A DNA stretch of 8,830 nt from Chloroflexota bacterium (GTDB lineage Bacteria; Chloroflexota; Anaerolineae; Anaerolineales; Villigracilaceae): contig JACPVB010000061.1 in the NCBI GenBank assembly GCA_016191985.1, positions 1 through 8,830 of the forward strand, written 5' to 3'. This document shows positions 6,589 through 8,830 of this stretch, piece by piece. The position numbers and the translations under genes were made by a program. Position 1 is the stretch's first letter. Every line of letters starts with the position of its first letter. Under the pieces are notes generated by a model. It made no database searches. It was not told the DNA's origin and saw nothing but the letters and a program-made list of their open reading frames with translations.

Positions 6589-6593
6589 CCTCC
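6589..6593 (-). promoter_or_regulatory. Shine-Dalgarno site fixing the start of the 736-aa protein
   Basis: GGAGG on the minus strand, six bases before the ATG at 6582. Its downstream paralogue has the equivalent TGGAG at the same type of spacing, so the two genes share a conserved translation start and the longer GTG-initiated form is unlikely. Confidence 0.85.
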
Positions 6594-6628
6594 AAAGGAT
6601 ATATAAAATTTGTAACTCATTTGTTGGA

Positions 6629-6874
6629 TTACCTTTTCTCTTCGACCGATAGCTGACCACTTAAAAATTGCATCAACCTCTCCATGTTGGAAAAGCCAAA
6701 CACTTCGCGAGTGTGAGGGTGCTCCACCTGAATGCGCCATGGCTCGCCTTCCTCCTCCTGCCAGAAGCGCAGCAGATAGGCATGATAGCGGCGCGGAGAG
6801 ATACATCCGTCAGCCTGAATCTTTGGCGTGCTATAATTTGGGCGCGTTGCCAGGTTTGATCTTTTAGTCATCAT
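6629..6874 (-). CDS. Small soluble protein of unknown function, 81 aa
   Basis: 81 residues, ATG at 6874 (a second ATG follows directly), stop TAA. The core HAYLLRFWQEEEGEPW followed by RIQVEHPHTREVFGFSNME looks like a compact protein: strands YLLRFW, WRIQVEH and EVFGFS, then a C-terminal helix MERLMQFLSGQL. The N-terminal 25 residues are polar and probably disordered. There is no signal peptide, membrane segment or metal-binding cluster. I have the impression of similar small proteins (a short aromatic strand, a PW, an H/DPxT turn, then an F-x-S/N-x-E helix) beside SARP-type regulators in Chloroflexota genomes, but I cannot verify that here. No Shine-Dalgarno is visible; a TATAGC box eight bases ahead of the ATG would allow a leaderless transcript. 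It precedes the beta-helix genes by 46 bp on the same strand and faces away from the regulator, so it may be the first gene of the operon. Function unknown. Confidence 0.7.
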   Translation of the reverse strand: MMTKRSNLATRPNYSTPKIQADGCISPRRYHAYLLRFWQEEEGEPWRIQVEHPHTREVFGFSNMERLMQFLSGQLSVEEKR

Positions 6875-6991
6875 GGTGTATCGCTATAAAGAAGGGTTTG
6901 CTTGAAATCAGTCAACACCTGGGAATTTTGAAACCAGAATGTGATCTTGAGACAACTATATTTTCCAAACGCTTAGAAAACGCTCAGAAAA
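6875..6991. promoter_or_regulatory. Divergent promoter region between the small gene and the SARP-type regulator
   Basis: 117 bp of AT-rich DNA separates two oppositely oriented genes, so it must hold promoters for both. On the plus strand TATATT (6957-6962) is a plausible -10 for the regulator, with no convincing -35. On the minus strand TTGACT (6910-6915) is a good -35, but the nearest -10-like sequences, TTTATA (6885-6890) and TATAGC (6883-6888), lie 19-21 bp away, longer than usual. These could be activator-dependent promoters, which would suit a SARP-type regulator, but this is inference. Confidence 0.4.
6969..6990 (+). repeat. 11-bp tandem direct repeat just before the regulator start codon
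   Basis: ACGCTTAGAAA (6969-6979) is followed directly by ACGCTCAGAAA (6980-6990), differing at one base. The ATG begins one base after the second copy. SARP-family activators classically bind direct repeats spaced by 11 bp, one helical turn, so an autoregulatory site is conceivable. The position over the translation start rather than upstream of a -10 box is unusual and would fit repression better than activation. Two copies can arise by chance. Confidence 0.4.
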
Positions 6992-8830
6992 ATGGTCAAG
7001 AAACTCCAAATCAGATTATTGGGTGAAGTCTCAATCCAAAAGAATGGAAAACCGATCAAGGGCCTGCCTTCCCGTGCCGCGGAGGCCTTGTTCCTTTACC
7101 TTGCTTGCAATCCCAAGCCTATCCCGCGCGAAAGACTAGCCGAACTGCTCTGGGCTGACCGTTCCACTGTCCAATCACTTACCAACTTACGCACAATCCT
7201 CACCGCCCTGCGCCGCGAACTGGGCGACCATCTCATCGTCACGCGCGACACACTGTCTTTCAACACAGAAAGCGACTTCTCTCTCGATGCGCTTGAATTC
7301 GAAAACCAGATGCAGGAGATGGGATTCCCTGACCACGCAGCCCTTCCCGCTGACTCAGCTACTCTGGAAAAACTTCGCCTCACTCTGGACCTTTACCGGG
7401 GTGACTTCCTCGAGGGCTTTTATCTTCGGGACGGCCTGGGCTTCGAAGAATGGAGCCTGCTCCAACGCGAGCATTTCAGAAGGCTGGCGCAAAACGGATT
7501 CCGAGTCTTCACCCTGGCCTGCCTCGAACGCGGACTTTATGCCGAGGGACAACTCGCGGCCACGCGCTGGAGCCGCTTCGATCCCTATAACGAAGAGGCA
7601 TGCCGCGCTCAAATGTGGCTCCTCCTGCGGACGGGTCAGCGCACCACAGCATTGCAGTGTTATCAAAACTTAAAACAAAAACTCTCAGCAGATTTGGGCG
7701 TCTCTCCCGTCTCTGCGACTACTGATCTGTATCGTCGTTTTCGAGAAATTGAAGTCCCCGCTCCAATTCACCTACCCACATCTCCCACCGAATTCATTGG
7801 CCGTGACGAGGAACTGACCGAACTCGAATCACGCCTGTTTGCGCCTGAATCGCGCCTGGTGACGATCACCGGCCCTGGTGGAATGGGCAAAACGCGGCTG
7901 GCAGTGCAGGCGGCGCGGCGCATCGCAGAAACAAAGCCGGGGCGTTTTTTGCAGGGCATCCATTTTATTCCGCTGGAAACCCTGAAAAACGCTGAAGAGA
8001 TGCCCATCCGTGTAGCCGAGGTTATTGGTTTTTCGTTTCGCGGGTTGGAACCTCCCACCAGTCAACTGCTCGAACATTTGCGCGAACAGGAAAGCCTGCT
8101 TTTGTTGGATAACTTTGAGCATCTGCTTGATCCATCGGGAAAAGGGATTGGATTTTTAGTGGAGGTTTTAGGCCATGCGCCGGGGGTGAAACTGCTTGTA
8201 ACCTCGCGCGAGAGACTTAACTTGTACGAAGAGATCGTCTTCAATGTTCACGGGTTGGAACTGCCCGGGGACGATGTGCCCGCTGAAAAGTCCGATGCGA
8301 TGCGGCTGTTTGTCCAGTGTGCGCGCCGCGTGCGACGCGAGTTTTCCCTCACCGGCGAGGATGCGGGTCATGTCGCATCCATCTGTCGAATGGTGGAAGG
8401 CGCGCCGCTTGCAATTGAACTGGCATCGGCATGGGGGCGACACCATTCCTGCGAGCAAATTGCGTCGTTGATCTCAAAAGACCTGGACTTTTTGGAAAGC
8501 CCCTACGCCAATGCGCCGGAAAAGCACCGCAGTTTGCGTGTGGTCTTCGAGCGTTCGTGGTCGTTGCTTACCGCTGCCGAACAAATTGCTTTCGCGCAGT
8601 TGTCTGTTTTTCACGGCGGCTTTACTCTGGAGGCAGCGCAGGCTGTGATTGGAGAATCAAGGCTGGTTGCCGACCTTACGGATAAATCGTTGATTCAACG
8701 GCAGCCTGATGAGCGCTTTTACATCCACCCATTATTGCAACAATATGCCGCCGAGAAATTAGCGGCCCTGTCAGATGCGCTCGAAAATGCAATGACGCGG
8801 CACACGGGTTTTTATTTCGATTTTTTGACC
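6992..8830 (+). CDS. SARP/BTAD transcriptional regulator fused to an NB-ARC-type ATPase, C-terminus beyond window
   Basis: 613 codons without a stop up to the window edge. ATG 6992 is the only sensible start: an in-frame TAG lies 18 bases upstream and the conserved first strand (KLQIRLLGEVSI) follows at once. No Shine-Dalgarno is visible. Residues 1-95 are an OmpR-like winged-helix DNA-binding domain (LPSRAAEALFLYLA, RERLAELLWAD, LRTILTALRREL). Residues about 100-248 are the BTAD domain with its hallmark YRGDFLEGF (135-143) and the closing LSADLGVSP. After a linker, EFIGRDEEL (267-275) opens a STAND/NB-ARC ATPase: Walker A GPGGMGKT (294-301), Walker B LLLLDN (369-374), LVTSRERL sensor region, and GAPLAIEL (470-477) corresponding to the GLPLA motif. 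A winged-helix segment (LSVFHGGFTLEAAQAVIG, then LIHPLLQQYA-like) follows; family members usually continue into TPR repeats, which would lie beyond the edge. It is an ATP-dependent transcription regulator of the AfsR-like type. Being divergent, it is a candidate regulator of the small gene and beta-helix operon. Confidence 0.92.
   Translation, partial: MVKKLQIRLLGEVSIQKNGKPIKGLPSRAAEALFLYLACNPKPIPRERLAELLWADRSTVQSLTNLRTILTALRRELGDHLIVTRDTLSFNTESDFSLDALEFENQMQEMGFPDHAALPADSATLEKLRLTLDLYRGDFLEGFYLRDGLGFEEWSLLQREHFRRLAQNGFRVFTLACLERGLYAEGQLAATRWSRFDPYNEEACRAQMWLLLRTGQRTTALQCYQNLKQKLSADLGVSPVSATTDLYRRFREIEVPAPIHLPTSPTEFIGRDEELTELESRLFAPESRLVTITGPGGMGKTRLAVQAARRIAETKPGRFLQGIHFIPLETLKNAEEMPIRVAEVIGFSFRGLEPPTSQLLEHLREQESLLLLDNFEHLLDPSGKGIGFLVEVLGHAPGVKLLVTSRERLNLYEEIVFNVHGLELPGDDVPAEKSDAMRLFVQCARRVRREFSLTGEDAGHVASICRMVEGAPLAIELASAWGRHHSCEQIASLISKDLDFLESPYANAPEKHRSLRVVFERSWSLLTAAEQIAFAQLSVFHGGFTLEAAQAVIGESRLVADLTDKSLIQRQPDERFYIHPLLQQYAAEKLAALSDALENAMTRHTGFYFDFLT

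Noticed and set aside
6583..6660. N-terminal extension of the 736-aa protein from a GTG at 6660
   Set aside because: It would place 26 mostly polar residues before an obvious signal peptide, overlap the 81-aa gene, and ignore the GGAGG at the internal ATG.
7096..8471. Minus-strand and alternative-frame ORFs opposite the regulator
   Set aside because: The plus-strand frame is continuous with clear SARP, BTAD, Walker A and Walker B motifs; the others have no motif or start signal.

Overview
The window looks like chromosomal DNA from an uncultured-type bacterium, most likely Chloroflexota (Anaerolineae-like). That placement is an inference from protein style: large secreted beta-helix proteins with a choice-of-anchor Q region and a DNRLRE-like C-terminal module, plus a SARP/BTAD regulator fused to an NB-ARC-type ATPase. 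No rRNA, tRNA or housekeeping marker is present to confirm it.

Layout, left to right. (1) Positions 1-1301, minus strand: the first 433 codons of a secreted protein made of two related beta-sandwich modules and the start of a bacterial Ig-like domain; it runs off the left edge. (2) Positions 1302-1837: an AT-rich intergenic region with a sigma70-like promoter for gene 1, a long leader containing a possible 38-codon small ORF, an AT-rich hairpin followed by six Ts, and a 97-bp element bounded by perfect 14-bp inverted repeats. (3) Positions 1838-4318 and 4372-6582, minus strand: two tandem paralogous secreted right-handed beta-helix proteins (826 and 736 aa) with nearly identical N-termini, related C-terminal modules, different numbers of helix coils, and one extra Ig-like domain in the downstream copy. 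(4) Positions 6629-6874, minus strand: an 81-aa soluble small protein of unknown function just upstream of the tandem pair and probably co-transcribed with it. (5) Positions 6875-6991: a divergent promoter region with an 11-bp tandem repeat next to the regulator's start codon. (6) Positions 6992-8830, plus strand: the first 613 codons of a SARP/BTAD-NB-ARC transcriptional regulator that runs off the right edge.

The simplest reading is a cell-surface or secreted-protein locus. The small protein and the two beta-helix proteins form one minus-strand transcription unit, gene 1 probably has its own promoter, and the divergent ATP-dependent regulator is a candidate controller of the unit. The substrate or partner of the surface proteins cannot be read from the sequence. 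The most notable features are the tandem duplication with a domain insertion, the 97-bp inverted-repeat element beside a promoter, and a sharp codon-usage change between the two halves of the regulator.
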